Source: Galeopsis tetrahit
Lineage: Eukaryota; Streptophyta; Magnoliopsida; Lamiales; Lamiaceae
DNA length: 64,000 bases
Assembly (NCBI GenBank): GCA_963675135.1
Contig: OY776121.1
Span: 68,278,265 to 68,342,264 of the forward strand
Direction of reading: 5' to 3'
Shown: one piece after another, positions 43,480 through 55,600 of the stretch
How the letters are laid out: each line of letters opens with the position of its first letter
How positions within the stretch are numbered: the stretch's first letter is position 1
The notes under the pieces: model-generated
What the model was told of the DNA's origin: nothing
Database searches by the model: none
What the model saw: the letters and a program-made list of their open reading frames with translations, nothing else
Translations under genes and position numbers: made by a program

Positions 43480-44308
43480 TCTTTCTTTTTAGTTAGCTAT
43501 TTCATTTGAATTTTGTAATTTGATTATGTTAGCTCTTGGCTAAACATTTGTGGTTCTAAGGCATTGTAATTATTTGGATTGAAGTTTATGAACTAATTTA
43601 TTGCTTTAAATGGTGTTTGTCTCTTATTTGCATGTTTAATTCTCACTTGGAAGCATGTTGTTATTGGCCATGATGATTTGCTTAATTCATTGTTAATTGG
43701 GGTAGGATTGAGAGATTTATTCCATTAATCGTATGCAAGCATGCAACCCGGTATTATTATGAGCTCGAGAGAGGATTAGTTATCGGAGAGGGAATTGAAT
43801 GATCTTTGGGGCTATTTTAGGTGGTGTGATGTTTGTAAGGTAGAGATACGAACTTATGTCGCATGCTCCTTTGGATTAGTTAGATCGAGAGATTGATTAA
43901 TTCTTCTTTTGTGATCAACCCTATATGAAGACAACCTTAATGGCCATTTGAACGAGTAACAATTCATAAACGGATATCTAAGTGTTACAATTGCCTTGGA
44001 ACCCACCTTCTCATACTTGAGTTTTAATCCATTTTACTTTCGTTTTCTTGATTTACATGATATTTGGTCGATTCTTCATTACTCTTTGTTGCTTATTTGT
44101 GACAATTTGGTAGGCAATCCTAGGGTAATTCACTACACTCACTTAATCGATCGCGTCCAAATAGAATTCTGTTAATAAAATACACTTTTACGCTATACCT
44201 CCTCGTGGGATCGACCTCGTACTTACTTCTCTACGATAGACACCGTATACTTGCGGTAGTTTATTCTAGTGTTGTAGGATACGTGAATCACTAATCTGAA
44301 GATTATCA
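43480..44308 (+). repeat. 3' LTR of element E, second part
   Basis: Continues E's LTR after D. It contains the phrase CTCGTGGGATCGACCTCGTA and TACTTGCGGTAG, typical of the end of Tat/Athila-like LTRs. The terminus should mirror TGAT as ATCA; candidates are 44287-44290 and 44305-44308. The exact end is uncertain. Confidence 0.65.
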
Positions 44309-44657
44309 AACTGGAGAGACCCCTAAACAGTACCAACATGTGATAAGATAAAGAAAATTATATTTCCATTGACGATTATTTAACAATATGAGACTGGTCC
44401 TCTTCAATTCAAATCAAACTTCTTACAAACATAACTTCTATAGAATAAGAACTTACCATAATACTTCTAATGAGAAAACATGTAAAGCATGTTGTGGTCA
44501 CATAGCCAATCTGAATGAGCAACAGATAGGGAGGGGAAGTTAAAAACTAAAAACCACTTGCAGATGAGAAAGATCAATTAAAAAAAATACCTCCTGCAAC
44601 TTCTTGCATCTTTCTAAAAATATTGATGTTATGTTGATAATTAACATATCTTGAGAA
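44309..44657. other. Unassigned sequence between element E and the MITE
   Basis: AT-rich, no ORF or repeat recognised. The last eight bases (CTTGAGAA, 44650-44657) are the target duplication of the following element. Confidence 0.6.
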
Positions 44658-44839
44658 TAGGGGTGGGAATGGGCCAGGCTACCCGACAGGGGTCTACGGC
44701 TCGGCCTATTAAAGTTCGGCTCGGCTCGTTTAATAAACAAGTCGGGCTCAAGCTTTTTTAGAAGCCTATTTAGCTAAATAGGCCGGGCTCAAACTTTTTC
44801 GTAAGCCTTTTAAGCCCAACAGGCCGGCCTATATAACTT

Positions 44840-44902
<63 letters not shown>

Positions 44903-45308
44903 TATATTATAAGTATATACTTATATAATATGTGATTTTCAAATAAATAAATAAGAAAATTTAGTAACACTACTTATATTTTTCTTTGTAATAGTTGAAA
45001 AAATAGTTGAATATTTTTTTTGGAACATTCTATTATTTCTATTTCTTCATTTTGAGATTTAAAGAGTTAATTTTTATAATTTGATGATAATACTGTTGTA
45101 GATTTTTTTTTTTTTTTTAAATATGTTAATAAGATTAAGAGGCCTTTAAAAGGCTTTCGGGTCAGGCCTATTTATTAAAAAGGCCAGGCTTGAGCATTTA
45201 AAAAAAAGTCTATGACAGGCCATAGGCCAGGCTCGGACCTAAGAAATATATAACAGGCCAGACTTTTTTTCTTAAAGTCTACCAAGGCCTGGCCCATTCC
45301 CACCCCTA
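44658..45308. mobile_element. Non-autonomous hAT-type element (MITE), 651 bp
   Basis: Terminal inverted repeats TAGGGGTGGGAATGGG..., at least 22 bases identical at both ends, flanked by the perfect 8-bp duplication CTTGAGAA (44650-44657 and 45309-45316). Both features are typical of the hAT superfamily. Subterminal GGCC/GGCCAGGC-rich stretches on the two sides are also partly complementary, and the middle is AT-rich with an (AT)n run at 44849-44899. It has no coding capacity. Confidence 0.85.
44849..44899. repeat. (AT)n microsatellite
   Basis: About 25 AT dinucleotides preceded by a short (AC)n run, inside the MITE. Confidence 0.95.
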
Positions 45309-46394
45309 CTTGAGAATCATCAAAAAGATTAGAAATAATCAAGAGATACATGGAAATAACTTTTGAAACAATGACATGGAAACAACTTTTGAACCCCCTG
45401 CAGGAGGAGTCGATCATTGTTTCAAATCTCGGATGATATAGTAGACTTATAATAAGGAAATATCTTTAACCCATAATAGGAACATGAGAAAGAAGAATAA
45501 CCTTTCCATTCTAGTTTCTGTTTTCTGTTAAGCGTGTTGTAATCCTTAACTAACAAAGAGCTAATTCCACCTGTTAAGGTATATACCTTCAAAACAACAA
45601 AAATGATTCACTGTGAGTTAGTTAACATTCAATGATTTGAAATGCAATGTTTGAAATGAATGGAGTTTCAAATTCACCCAAATTAGAGTGGATTCCAAAA
45701 CCACCAGATTTACTAAAATAAATACTAATTCAAAATGAGAATGATGGATTTCAAATCCATATCAACTCCCATAAATTGCTGCATATAAACAATTGCATGT
45801 TACTGCACAAACCTTTGGTACAAAAACTAAAATTACAGCTCTAGAAAGGTAAAAGACTAAAATCATGAGGTCTTAGAAATGAACAAATACTCGAAATCTC
45901 AAGTACGCTAAAATTAAGAACACTCCACATATGCGTTAAGCAAAATGCATCATTCAGTCATTAAAATTCAAAACATAACACATTGTGTGGAGTAAATGAG
46001 TACCTTCTACGATTTGAGATTTATCACACACACCGACTTGAAAATAAGTTGAGCGGCGAGAGGCGAACGCATCGGCGAGAACACTGCAAGAACTATTTAT
46101 TTAATTATTTCTAATGCAGATTCCATAGTATAGTATTCAATAGAATTACAATATAGCATCAAACTATTTGCTTGGCAGCTATCACCGAATATTCCATTCA
46201 CTTTCAAATCTAGGAAACTCGGTTGTTGCAATTAAAAAAAAAAAAAGAAATGCAGCTGAAATGGTACCAAAAATGGGTGCTTGACATTGAGAAGGCAAGA
46301 AAGCCAATGATTGCTTTGGTGCTAGAGCATACTCATTACTGCTTGATACTTCAAAGTAAGCATCTCTTTCGGATGGATTCAAAAACCCATATAT
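45309..46394. other. Unassigned AT-rich host sequence
   Basis: No gene-like signal on either strand down to about 46180. From there a minus-strand stretch (about 46390-46250) may be further decayed F-box/LRR sequence (NEYALA word), but frameshifts make this uncertain. Confidence 0.45.
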
Positions 46395-47040
46395 TGATTA
46401 AATGTAAATGATTTCAAATTTGGGCGCGAAATGCCAATATTTATAATATCTTCTGCTTCGACATCTAGCATGATAATAAGGTGCATCTCCTCCAAGTGTT
46501 GAAGTTTATTAGCTGCTTCAACCAAACCTTCCCTGTTAACCCCATAGCAGCCTTAAAGAGTAAGACGTTTGAGGTCACTTGATCTGTTAAAACAATACAA
46601 CAATTTTAGGCTCTTGGGAAATAAGAGGACCATTTAGTTTCTGGTGGCAAAACAAATTACACATAACTGTTTCAAAAGAGGCCGAAAATAACAACACATT
46701 TTTGTTTCAATATGAATAATCCCTCTAAACACCTATTTATTTACTAAGAATTATAAGCTAGAAAATATAGTACACATATGTAATTGTAAATAGGGGGAAA
46801 ATTATACCGATTAATAATGTAGTTTAGCCAGTCATCGTCGCCGAAAATTTGAAGACTAAGATCTTCCAACTGTCCCCGGCACACGACAACGAATGACTCC
46901 CACACAGTGGGATCCAGACATACTCTCCGCCAAGTAGTACACACTTTCTATGCACTTTTAAGTATCTCTTCGATCAGTGCCAAGCCTTTGCAGGATATTG
47001 GTTGTGACATCTTCAGGCAATTCAATCCACTGCGGTGCCG
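46395..47040 (-). pseudogene. F-box/LRR protein pseudogene (SKIP19-like)
   Basis: On the minus strand QWIELPEDVTTNILQRLG (from 47034) is an F-box start. One frame away, KVCTTWRRVCLDPTVWES and then LEDLSLQIFGDDDWLNYIINR continue the F-box and linker. A canonical intron fits from GTATAA (46807) to TTTTAACAG (46584), 224 nt, and joins NR to SSDLKRLTL. The next exon reads GCYGVNREGLVEAANKLQHLEEMHL, a leucine-rich repeat of the SKIP19/FBL type. Damage: a frameshift in the F-box, TAG in place of a codon before KVC, and TAA after KRLTL. In living members the protein is a substrate receptor of SCF ubiquitin ligases. The same splice-site positions suggest decay of a real gene and not a processed copy. 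Confidence 0.75.
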
Positions 47041-47235
47041 TAGGTGATGAGACCACCGTCGATCAGAATTCCTTTTTATGATTTCTAGGATAAATTGAAA
47101 AAAAAAATGAAAGATTTGCGGCATAAGGGATTCCAGCAACAAGATCACAAATAAATAATCCACACTAAATAAATTTATTGAACAGTCATATCAGGCATTC
47201 AAAGTAAAAACTTTAGGAGTGTATGTATGTAAACC

Positions 47236-47384
47236 TGGATTTCCGGCGGCAGAGCTAGTTGGACCATCAACGATATTGAGGGGCAGCTATTTTGCACTTC
47301 ACTGTAAACAACAGCGTATCGGCCGGTGGACGGAGTCTTAACGCCGGGGAGATCGCCGTTACTAACCAATGCAACAGTCGCCAT
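47236..47384 (-). CDS. Possible first exon of an unidentified gene, next to the CACTA insertion
   Basis: ATG at 47384 (MATVALVSNGDLPGVKTP...) opens about 50 codons to CAG followed by GTTTAC, a possible splice donor at 47235. Codon use looks protein-like and GC is higher than the surroundings. The CACTA element begins only 26 bases upstream of the ATG. Whether it belongs to the neighbouring F-box remnant or to another gene is unclear; I do not recognise the sequence. Confidence 0.25.
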
Positions 47385-47409
47385 CGGAAAAACTTGTTCT
47401 TTCATGTTA

Positions 47410-47423
47410 CACTACAAAAACGC
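47410..47423 (+). repeat. Left terminal inverted repeat of CACTA element G
   Basis: CACTACAAAAACGC, the canonical CACTA terminus of plant En/Spm elements. The bases before it are TTA (47407-47409), the expected 3-bp duplication half. Confidence 0.85.
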
Positions 47424-47429
47424 TCTTTT

Positions 47430-47762
47430 ATGCCGACGGACGTATACCGACGGATTACCATTCTGACGGCTGTACCGACGGATTGCCGACAGAACTAAAA
47501 GTCAGAAGACTTTGCCGACGGAATTCAATTTCCGTCGGCTTTCCCGACGGAATGCCGACGGACACTCAATACTCTCTACACGGTGTCGTTTTTGGGTCAC
47601 CGGCCGACGGATTTTTCAGTCGGTATTTTAAATAAGGATTACCGACGGATATTTTCCGTCGGTAACCGCGCCATATTATTGGCCCCCGCGCGATATTCTT
47701 AAACGGGCGCGGATATATTTAAATTCGCGGTTACCGACGGAAATTTCCGTCGGTAACCGACC
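47430..47762. repeat. Subterminal CCGACGGA repeats of CACTA element G
   Basis: More than ten copies of CCGACGGA or TCCGTCGG in both orientations, the binding-site type repeats of CACTA transposases. Includes a perfect 32-bp palindrome at 47728-47759 centred on GGAAATTTCC. Confidence 0.9.
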
Positions 47763-48788
47763 CGTATTAACAAACCGCCTCTTGAATAACTCCCAAAATT
47801 AAATGTGATCATTACTAAAGGCAATTTTTTTTAGTATATAAACTGAAGAACAGATTACAAATTTCTCTTTAGAGAGAAAGATCGAAAACCTCCCCCCTCC
47901 TCCCTGTTTCGTTTTCGTTCGTCTTCATCGCGCGAAGAGGCTCTGCCGAGGTGATCTCTCGACTCGATTAGAAAATCTATACGGTACGCTTTCTTAATTT
48001 GTTAGTAATTAATTTTTAAGTTATATTGTATTGCATATAATTATGAATTAAATTGCATGTGTTAATTTAATTTGTTATGTAGATTAATATGAAATTGTTT
48101 GTAGTTGATGTATATAGTTAATTAGTTTGAATGTATGTAGTTGATATATCTAATTAATTAGTTGATATTGTAATGGATAATTGCCTATATATAGTTGATA
48201 TATATAGTTATTTATAATAAATTGATGTGATTTGTTAAGATCGATATTGCATGTTTTGCATAATTGATGTTATATATATAGTGGATATTATTGTTTAATT
48301 TCCATATACGTTGGAGTGGAGTTAATTACGTAATTAAATTATGATATTGTACGTTATAATTAGCTTAGATTAATATTGTTGATTTACTAATTATGAAATT
48401 ATTGATTAAATTAGGGGCTTTGTTAATTATATTAGGAAATTGTTATTTTAAAGTTAGAAAAAATTGTTACTAAATTTATTAGGATATAGATTGTTAATTA
48501 AAATAGAAAATTGTTAATTAAAATTGGAAATTATTGAATAAATTAGTTATTGTTGAATAAAATAGGAAATTATTTATTAAAATAGGTTATTATTGATTAA
48601 ATTAGGTATTGTTGATTGAATAAAAAAATTATTTATTAAAATAGGTTATTATTGATTAAAATAGGTTATTATTTAGGGATTAAATTTTAATTTATTAGAT
48701 TACTGTTTTTTATTAAATTAAGAAATTTATTATTAATTAATTAGTATTATATATATAATTTATTAATTTAAATGTTTAAATTAAATAG
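47763..48788 (+). other. Promoter, 5' UTR and leader intron of the CACTA TNPA-type gene
   Basis: TATATAAACTG (about 47835) precedes a CT-rich stretch (CCTCCCCCCTCCTCCCTG) that looks like a 5' UTR. A splice donor such as ACGGTACGC (about 47982) and the acceptor TAG immediately before the ATG at 48789 would remove about 800 bases of very AT-rich DNA made of related words (AAATAGGTTATTATTGATT and variants). Confidence 0.55.
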
Positions 48789-50171
48789 ATGACTGGAAAT
48801 GGTGCTGGTGCCTCTGGTGGCTCGGGATCTCACGGGGCCTCCGGGTCACGTAGTCGATCAAGGAAGAGCCGAGCCAAACTTAGACCCGAGGCGCCGGCGC
48901 CTATATTGCCACGAACACCATTATCGTCGCCTCCGCCACCCATTCCACACCCGTCGCCTCAGCCGTCGTCTCATTCGTCTGTCCGGGACCATCCTGCTGT
49001 TCCTGCTCGGGATGGCCGGGAGCGCATTTGGGTTACAAGTGGAGGAGTGTAAGTAATTAAATACTTTTATTGTTTAATAATTAATTTCACATTCGTTTTA
49101 ATTTATAATGTGTTTTGTTTGTTAATTAATGTCACAGATTGTTACCTGGTAACGAGGTCTTCAGGGCATGCACGATTGCTTTTGGCTCTTTACCGATCAC
49201 TGCGGGTGCAATTACTTGGTCGAAGGTCCCAAAACAAAAAAATGTTGGCGTACTTCGAGGAATTTCAGGTAGTAATTAATTACTTAATTATTTAATTAAT
49301 GTTTGTTAATTTGTTCAATAATAAACAATTTATTATATGTGCAGAAACAAGCCACTTGGGATCGGAATATGTACTCAGACCAGGCTATGTTCAGGTATTT
49401 CTGTAAATCGGTGCAAGAGCGGTATAAGGATTTAATGTACGTATGGAGAATGGCATGGCGGAGCGATGGGACGACGCAGAGCTTGGGTAAGGATGATAAT
49501 GATGTTGTGTTGTGGGATTCATTGACGAGGGAGTGGCTGGATCCTGAGTACATCAGGAAGTGTGAGATTGCTAAGGCCAACCGGAGATCCGACGTTGGGG
49601 GTGGGATGTCCAGGCATCGGACTGGAGCCCGGTCCATCCTTGAGCAGTCGATGGTCATTGTAAGTGTTTATTATTTTTTTAATTAATTTCAATAAATTTA
49701 ATTATATATTTAATATATATAATACATAAATTTAATTATTAGGAACGAGGTACGGGGCGTGTACCCACTCACTTGGATCGGATGAGCATTGCTCATCCGT
49801 TTAATGCTGATACACAGCAATCCACATACGGGCGCACAACTAACCTCCACGTAAGTAATAAAATTGTTTAATTAAATACATTTTTTATAATTTATTCTAT
49901 TAATTTAAAATTATTAATTATGTAGTTGGAGATGAACCGGAGGATGGCCGAGATCGGAACTCAAGTCGACCCTACTCAAGTCGGAACCAGCAGTGCCCCT
50001 ACAGTCGAGGAGGTGGACCGGGCTTATTTGGAAGTTGCCCCCACCACCCGCGGACGAGTTCTGGGCCTTGGTCGTATGAGCGCTGATGTCAGGTCCGGCG
50101 CTGGTCCGTCCCAGACGGCATCGCAGGGTTCCGTATCTTCCACCCCAACTCCTGATATGATGGCACAATTC
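48789..50171 (+). pseudogene. CACTA TNPA-type protein (Transposase_24-like), exons 1-5a
   Basis: Five exons are supported by GT/AG borders and protein logic: 48789-49048, 49138-49268, 49345-49659, 49743-49850 and 49926-50171. Exon 1 is Gly/Ser then Pro-rich (low complexity). Exon 3 gives KQATWDRNMYSDQAMFRYFC ... RYKDLMYVWRMAWR ... REWLDPEYIRKCE with NRR and a GG(G/S)-type segment, the pattern of plant En/Spm Transposase_24 proteins, which bind subterminal repeats. Exon 2 needs a one-base shift at a run of seven A (about 49240) to end in YFEEFQ before exon 3, so the copy is probably broken. Copia element F splits exon 5 at 50171/50172; it resumes at 57950. Confidence 0.75.
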
Positions 50172-51412
50172 TGTTGGTGTATACTGTAAAGCAAACTTTT
50201 AGTGGGCTTTTGTGACGTATATTCGATTTCCTTTTATCTGAAATAAATGGTTTTTCACATTTTTGCATTCTTTGTGATTACTTGTATGTCTGCTTATCTT
50301 GCATTGTAGACGATGTGGTGGGTTTGTAGTCACACAGAAGATCACATTGTCAGTCCCTTGTAAGATATAAACAATATTCACAACTGAGATAGTTATGGAC
50401 AAAACTATTGGTTTAAGTTGTAGTATAAACTTGTTAGTGGTTTGTCTTAGCCATTAGTTTATACTAGTGCGCTGAGGCGTATTGAATGGATCACAGATAA
50501 GACATGTTCTTCTGTTCTGACTGTTATGAAGAACTAGAGGTCTTGGTGACTTTTATGATTCTTAACCCTAAGTGTGATATTTAGATGTGTGGGGTGCTTG
50601 TTCACTACTTTGATGTATCATAGGTGAGAATCTTGGTAGATTCTTCACGCTCCGTATTTTGGGTAGTGGCATCGCTCGCATGATGTCTACTTATTGGCAT
50701 TAGGGCACCGTGTCCTGTACATCCAGGCTGATGATGTCCCCTTGAGGAAACTCATAAAGGATTGTCGTATTAAACCCTGCAGGTGGATTTAATCCGTACG
50801 ACAACAAGGTTGAGTGGTACTACTCAAGGAATTATAGAAATTAATTATTTAAAGAAGTCAGAAGCTTTAATAATTAATGGACGTGCGATATCTTAAACAC
50901 GGGGAATTATAATGTCTAATAGAAGCCCTGATTCAGTTCGGGATAGGACGGGAGTGCAACATTAATTCTCTAGTGGAATGAATTAATGTTCTCGGGCCAA
51001 ATTATATGTTCTGGGCTGAACATAAGAGTAGTTGGGCCTGTAAGAAGCCCAAACCCTATACCTTCTAATGGATCCCTAGTCTGGCCCATGAACTTATGGA
51101 GATTATAAATAGGAGCCTCAAAATAGTTTTGAAACCCTAGCACACACGAAATAGAGAAAAACGGCTAGGGTTTCAAGGAGACGAAATTGAGGCACCTTCT
51201 CCACGTTTGATAGCACGCCGTCCACCCGGTGTACGAGCGAAGTTGGGAGACAGACTAGAAGATCTGCAGATTGGAATCAACGCCTCGATCTTCAAGGGTA
51301 ACAGATCTAAACTATGTTTTAGAAGCATGTTTAGGTTTTATTTATTTGTTTATACGTTTGGCATCCGACAACGATCCTGGTGACGGACCGCCTTCGCCGG
51401 CGTGTTCCAGCA
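50172..51412 (+). repeat. 5' LTR of element F (1241 bp)
   Basis: TGTTGGTGTATACTG ... GTGTTCCAGCA. TATAAATAG lies at 51104-51112. The CACTA exon is interrupted immediately before it. Confidence 0.95.
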
Positions 51413-51414
51413 AT

Positions 51415-51426
51415 TGGTATCAGAGC
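51415..51426 (+). promoter_or_regulatory. Primer binding site of element F (initiator tRNA-Met)
   Basis: TGGTATCAGAGC, 2 bases after the 5' LTR. Confidence 0.95.
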
Positions 51427-52687
51427 CTGGATTCGTGGATTGTTGGCTCTGCCTGAAACGTATGATTGTATGATTCAGTTTATTTTGTTTCACGTATCTA
51501 TGCGTTTCTGTTGGTTAATTTATTTTTTCTTCTATCGCAACCCTAGTGTTATGTAATCGTTTTTCCCACCAGATAATAAGTGTGGGTAGTATAGGACTTT
51601 TTCATAGATCACTGTAGTAGGGTTTTGCTCGTTTATATTGTAATATTTTAATCGTGAGAACGGGCGGTGTCGATGGAAGATCTGAAAACAGTAATCTGAG
51701 TTTTTCGGGTTATGGCCTTGGACGGTGAAAACTGTTTTGGCCATAACTTTTGACTCGGGTGTCTGTTTTCAGCCCACAAGACCTTTTCGGAAACGTCATC
51801 GACGAGATCTACATGAGTCACAGCTACGCCGTGACGACGAGTGGCGAGGCCTAATTCAAAGGCCTTGATGAAGTTTTCTGCCAGTTTTTGTCGGTGGATG
51901 AGAATTCGAGGTTTTTCCATTGCGTGAGAGGCCGATGCGAGGCATCCGTCCGCGCCACTGTTTTTATCATTGTAATAGCTTATAATAGGCTATTTTTGAT
52001 AAGTTTTCAAGGGGTTGCGATAGATGTGCATTTATTTATTTTTGCCTATGTTTATCGCATCTTGTATTCTTATGGCATGCATGTATTAATTTTTGTTAAT
52101 TTGCTATGCCAATGAATAATCTTCATGTTAAAATGACTAAGTGAGATAATTAAATTTTAATTAATTTATAGGCCTCCACAATTGGTCTTTAAGTAAGGTG
52201 TATGTTGCTCGTGGGACCTTGGGAGTCTTCCCCTAACGGGTGCAACATTCACGAGCTTACTAGTTAAGACTTCTAATAAAACTGTTTTAATCTTTAGATG
52301 AAGTGTGTGATCTTCCCTAACGGATGTGTCATCCATGAGTTCATCAGTAAAGAATAATTCAAGATAACTGTTGTTAAATTGTGGTCATCACTTAGATGTG
52401 AATTTGAATATAACCCCCCAACGGGGTCACTATTCTAGTTCACATGGCCAGTTAAAGTTCGACTGTTAATTTCATTCGTCATAAGGATAAGTTGACGTGA
52501 TATTGAGATTAAAGACTGAATGTCTGGTCAATGAATACATGTGTAAACGACCACCCTAACGTGGCTTGCATATGTGTTTGTTGGGCTGTTGGAGGTTGTG
52601 TTGAATATTGGTTTTGAAGGTTTCCAATGTTTTATGCTTCAAACTTATGTGATTCATTGCTTGCATTTTATTTATTTCAGATACATT
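51427..52687 (+). other. Long leader of element F with four hairpin units
   Basis: About 1.26 kb separates the primer site from the gag ATG. From about 52200 to 52570 four units each carry a CCCTAACGG-type core (52231, 52314, 52418, 52552), and most are flanked by complementary arms such as GCTCGTG/CACGAGC, GATGAA/TTCATC and ATGTGAA/TTCACAT. TTTATTTCAG just before the ATG could be a splice acceptor. Confidence 0.65.
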
Positions 52688-55600
52688 ATGGTGACATTCA
52701 ACCCACTTATGGTTATCTTAAATCAAAATAAGCTTGTTGGTCAAAATTACTTGGATTGGAAAAGAAATTTGGACATTGTCCTAGTTGCTGATGAGTACAA
52801 GTTTGTACTCGATACACCTGCTCCTGCCACTTTGGGAGCTGAATCTACTGAAGAGCAAAGGGAGGCTCATAAGAAGTGGCACAAGGCTGATGAGATGGCT
52901 CGTTGTTACATTTTGGCCTCGATGTCAAATGTTTTACAACAGCAGCATCAAACTATGTCTAGTGCCGCAGCTATGATGTTGAGCCTCAAAGAGCTTTTTG
53001 GTGAGAAAGATAGGGTTGCCCGCTTTGAGGCTATGAGGAAGATCATATCAACCTCTATGCCAGAGGGAGCGTCCGTGAGGGACCACGGTCTCAAGATGAT
53101 GGAATATCTGAATGAGATTGAGGTCCTCGGAGGGTTAATCGATAATGACACCAAGATCGATATGATCCTACACTCGCTCCCAAAGTCTTTTGAGAACTTC
53201 CGTGTAAACGCGATCATGAGTAAGAAGAATTATACTTTAACCGATCTTCTTACGGAATTGGTCGCGGTGGAGGGTCTCATGGGTAAACGACCACAAGCCA
53301 ATGTTACTGTTCAGGCTGGACCTTCTTCGTCTAATGGCAAGAAGAAGAAAAAGCCTTTACAGAAAAAGGGTGGTGGTGAAAGCAGTGGGAGCAAGAAACT
53401 AGCACCTTCTGGTGGCGTGAAAAAGCCGAAGGGCAAATGTTTCAAGTGCAACAAGACGGGACATTGGAAGTCTGATTGTCCTCTTTTGAAAAATGACAAC
53501 TCTGGTACGTCTCTCGCTTTAGTTGTTGAAACATGTTTTGCGGCTTGTTCTGCCTTTTCTTGGGTAGTAGATACAGGAGCCACTGACCATGTTTGTTACA
53601 CCTTGCAGGGGTTTCTGCAGACAAGGGAACTGAGTGAGGGCGAGATTACTATTAGTTTGGGCAATGCTGCGATAGTATCAGTGGTTGCAGTGGGAGACGT
53701 GCACTTATGTTTTTCTAATTCTGTTTTAGTATTAAAGAACGTTTTATACGTGCCGAATTTTCGGAGAAATTTAATTTCTGTTTCGAAGTTATTTTTGGAT
53801 GGATGCTCAGTTGTTTTTAATGACAATGTTGTTATTATGAGAAATGACTCTTTAATCTGTTCTGGCACGTTAGAAAACAATCTTTATACTATTACGTGTG
53901 CATATCATACTGTGACTGAAGCTCATTCATCATCATCATTAAATAAGAGAAAGGAACCTTCTAAGTTGAATCAAACATACCTTTGGCATCTAAGATTGGG
54001 TCATGTCAACCTAAGAAGGATTCAAAGACTAGTAAGTAGTGGGTTTTTGGAGTCTCTCCAAGTGGAACCATTCTCAGTCTGCGAATCCTGTTTGGAAGGC
54101 AAGATGACCTCGAGGCCTTTTAAGGCCAAGGGTAATAGGGCTAATGATGTGTTGGAATTGATTCACTCTGATTTGTGTGGGCCTATGACTGTTCAAGCTA
54201 GAGGAGGCTTTGAGTACTTCGTCACTTTCATTGACGATTACTCAAGATATGGATACATCTACCTGATGCGCCACAAGTCTGAATGCTTTGGCAAGTTCAA
54301 AGAATTTAAGGCAGAAGTGGAGAACCGTCATGGTAAGAGTATCAAGTCACTGCGTTCTGATCGTGGTGGCGAGTACCTTAGCAATGAATTTAGGCAATAC
54401 TTATTAGAGAACGGGATTAGATCCCAGCTCTCTGCGCCTGGTACTCCGCAACAGAATGGCGTGGCTGAGAGAAGGAATAGGACTCTATTAGATATGGTGA
54501 GATCGATGATGAGTTATGCTTCATTACCTACCTCTTTTTGGGGTTATGCCTTGGAAACAGCAGCGTACCTTCTAAATTATGTACCTTCTAAAGTGGTTCC
54601 AAAAACCCCGATTGAATTGTGGTCTGGGCGAAAGCCTAGTCTAAACCACATTCGGATTTTGGGTTGTCCAGCACATGTGCTGAACAAGGAAGCTGATAAG
54701 TTGGCACCTAGAACTGAAGTACGGTTGTTTGTAGGATACCCTAAGGGAACGAGAGGTGGTTATTTTTATAGTCCTAATGATCAGAGGGTGGTGGTGAGTA
54801 CCAATGCCCGATTTTTAGAAGAAGACTATATGAATGAGCATAAGTCCAATACTGAGATCATTCTAAATGAGTTGAGAGGCGACAATGGCACACCGAGTGT
54901 GCAAGAGGAAATACCACAAGAGACTGCACAACGTGGCGACTCTGATGAACCTTTGTATACATTGCCTCGTCGTAGTGGGAGGGTTGTTCGCCAACCTGAT
55001 CGTTTCATGTTTGTGGGAGAGTCTATTGACTTGATTCCAAGCGATGAACATGATGATAACGACCCCTGGACATACAAAGAGGCAATCAAAGACAAAGATG
55101 CAGAGTCTTGGCACAAGTCCATGGATTCAGAAATTGAATCTATGGATGCTATGGAAGTGTATGACCTAAGTGAACTTCCCCACGATAAGAAAGTTGTTGG
55201 GTGTAAGTGGGTCTACAGACGTAAGAGAGGGTCTGATGGGCAGATTACTGCTTTTAAAGCACGGTTGGTGGCAAAGGGTTTTACCCAGAAAGAAGGAATC
55301 GACTATGACGAGACCTTCTCACCAGTAGCCATGCTAAAATCGATCCGGATTCTCTTATCCATAGCTAATCACATGAACTATGAGATTTGGAAAATGGATG
55401 TTAAGACAGCTTTCCTTAATGGAAATTTGGATAAGGACATCTATATGCAGCAACCCGAGGGTTATGTGAAGAAAGGCCAAGAGCATCTAGTCTAGAAGCT
55501 GAAAAAGTCTCTTTATGGGCTAAAACAAGCTTCCAGGTCTTGGAACATTCGTTTTGATGAGGTGATCAAATCTTTTGGATTTGAACAATGTCAAAATGAA

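Larger units (their letters stand above)
27262..44308 (+). mobile_element. Element E: 3' end of a Ty3/gypsy element (Tat/Athila-like), interrupted by D
   Basis: Non-coding 3' internal sequence (27262-28907) ends in TTAAGTTTGGGGGGTT, the polypurine-tract style of Tat/Athila elements, followed by an LTR starting TGATTCGGG. The LTR is interrupted by D at 30017/43480 and finishes near 44290-44308 after the typical phrase CTCGTGGGATCGACCTCGTA ... TACTTGCGGTAG. The upstream part of E is cut off by the insertion of C. I assign the superfamily from LTR and tract style only, because no coding region of E is in the window. Confidence 0.75.
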
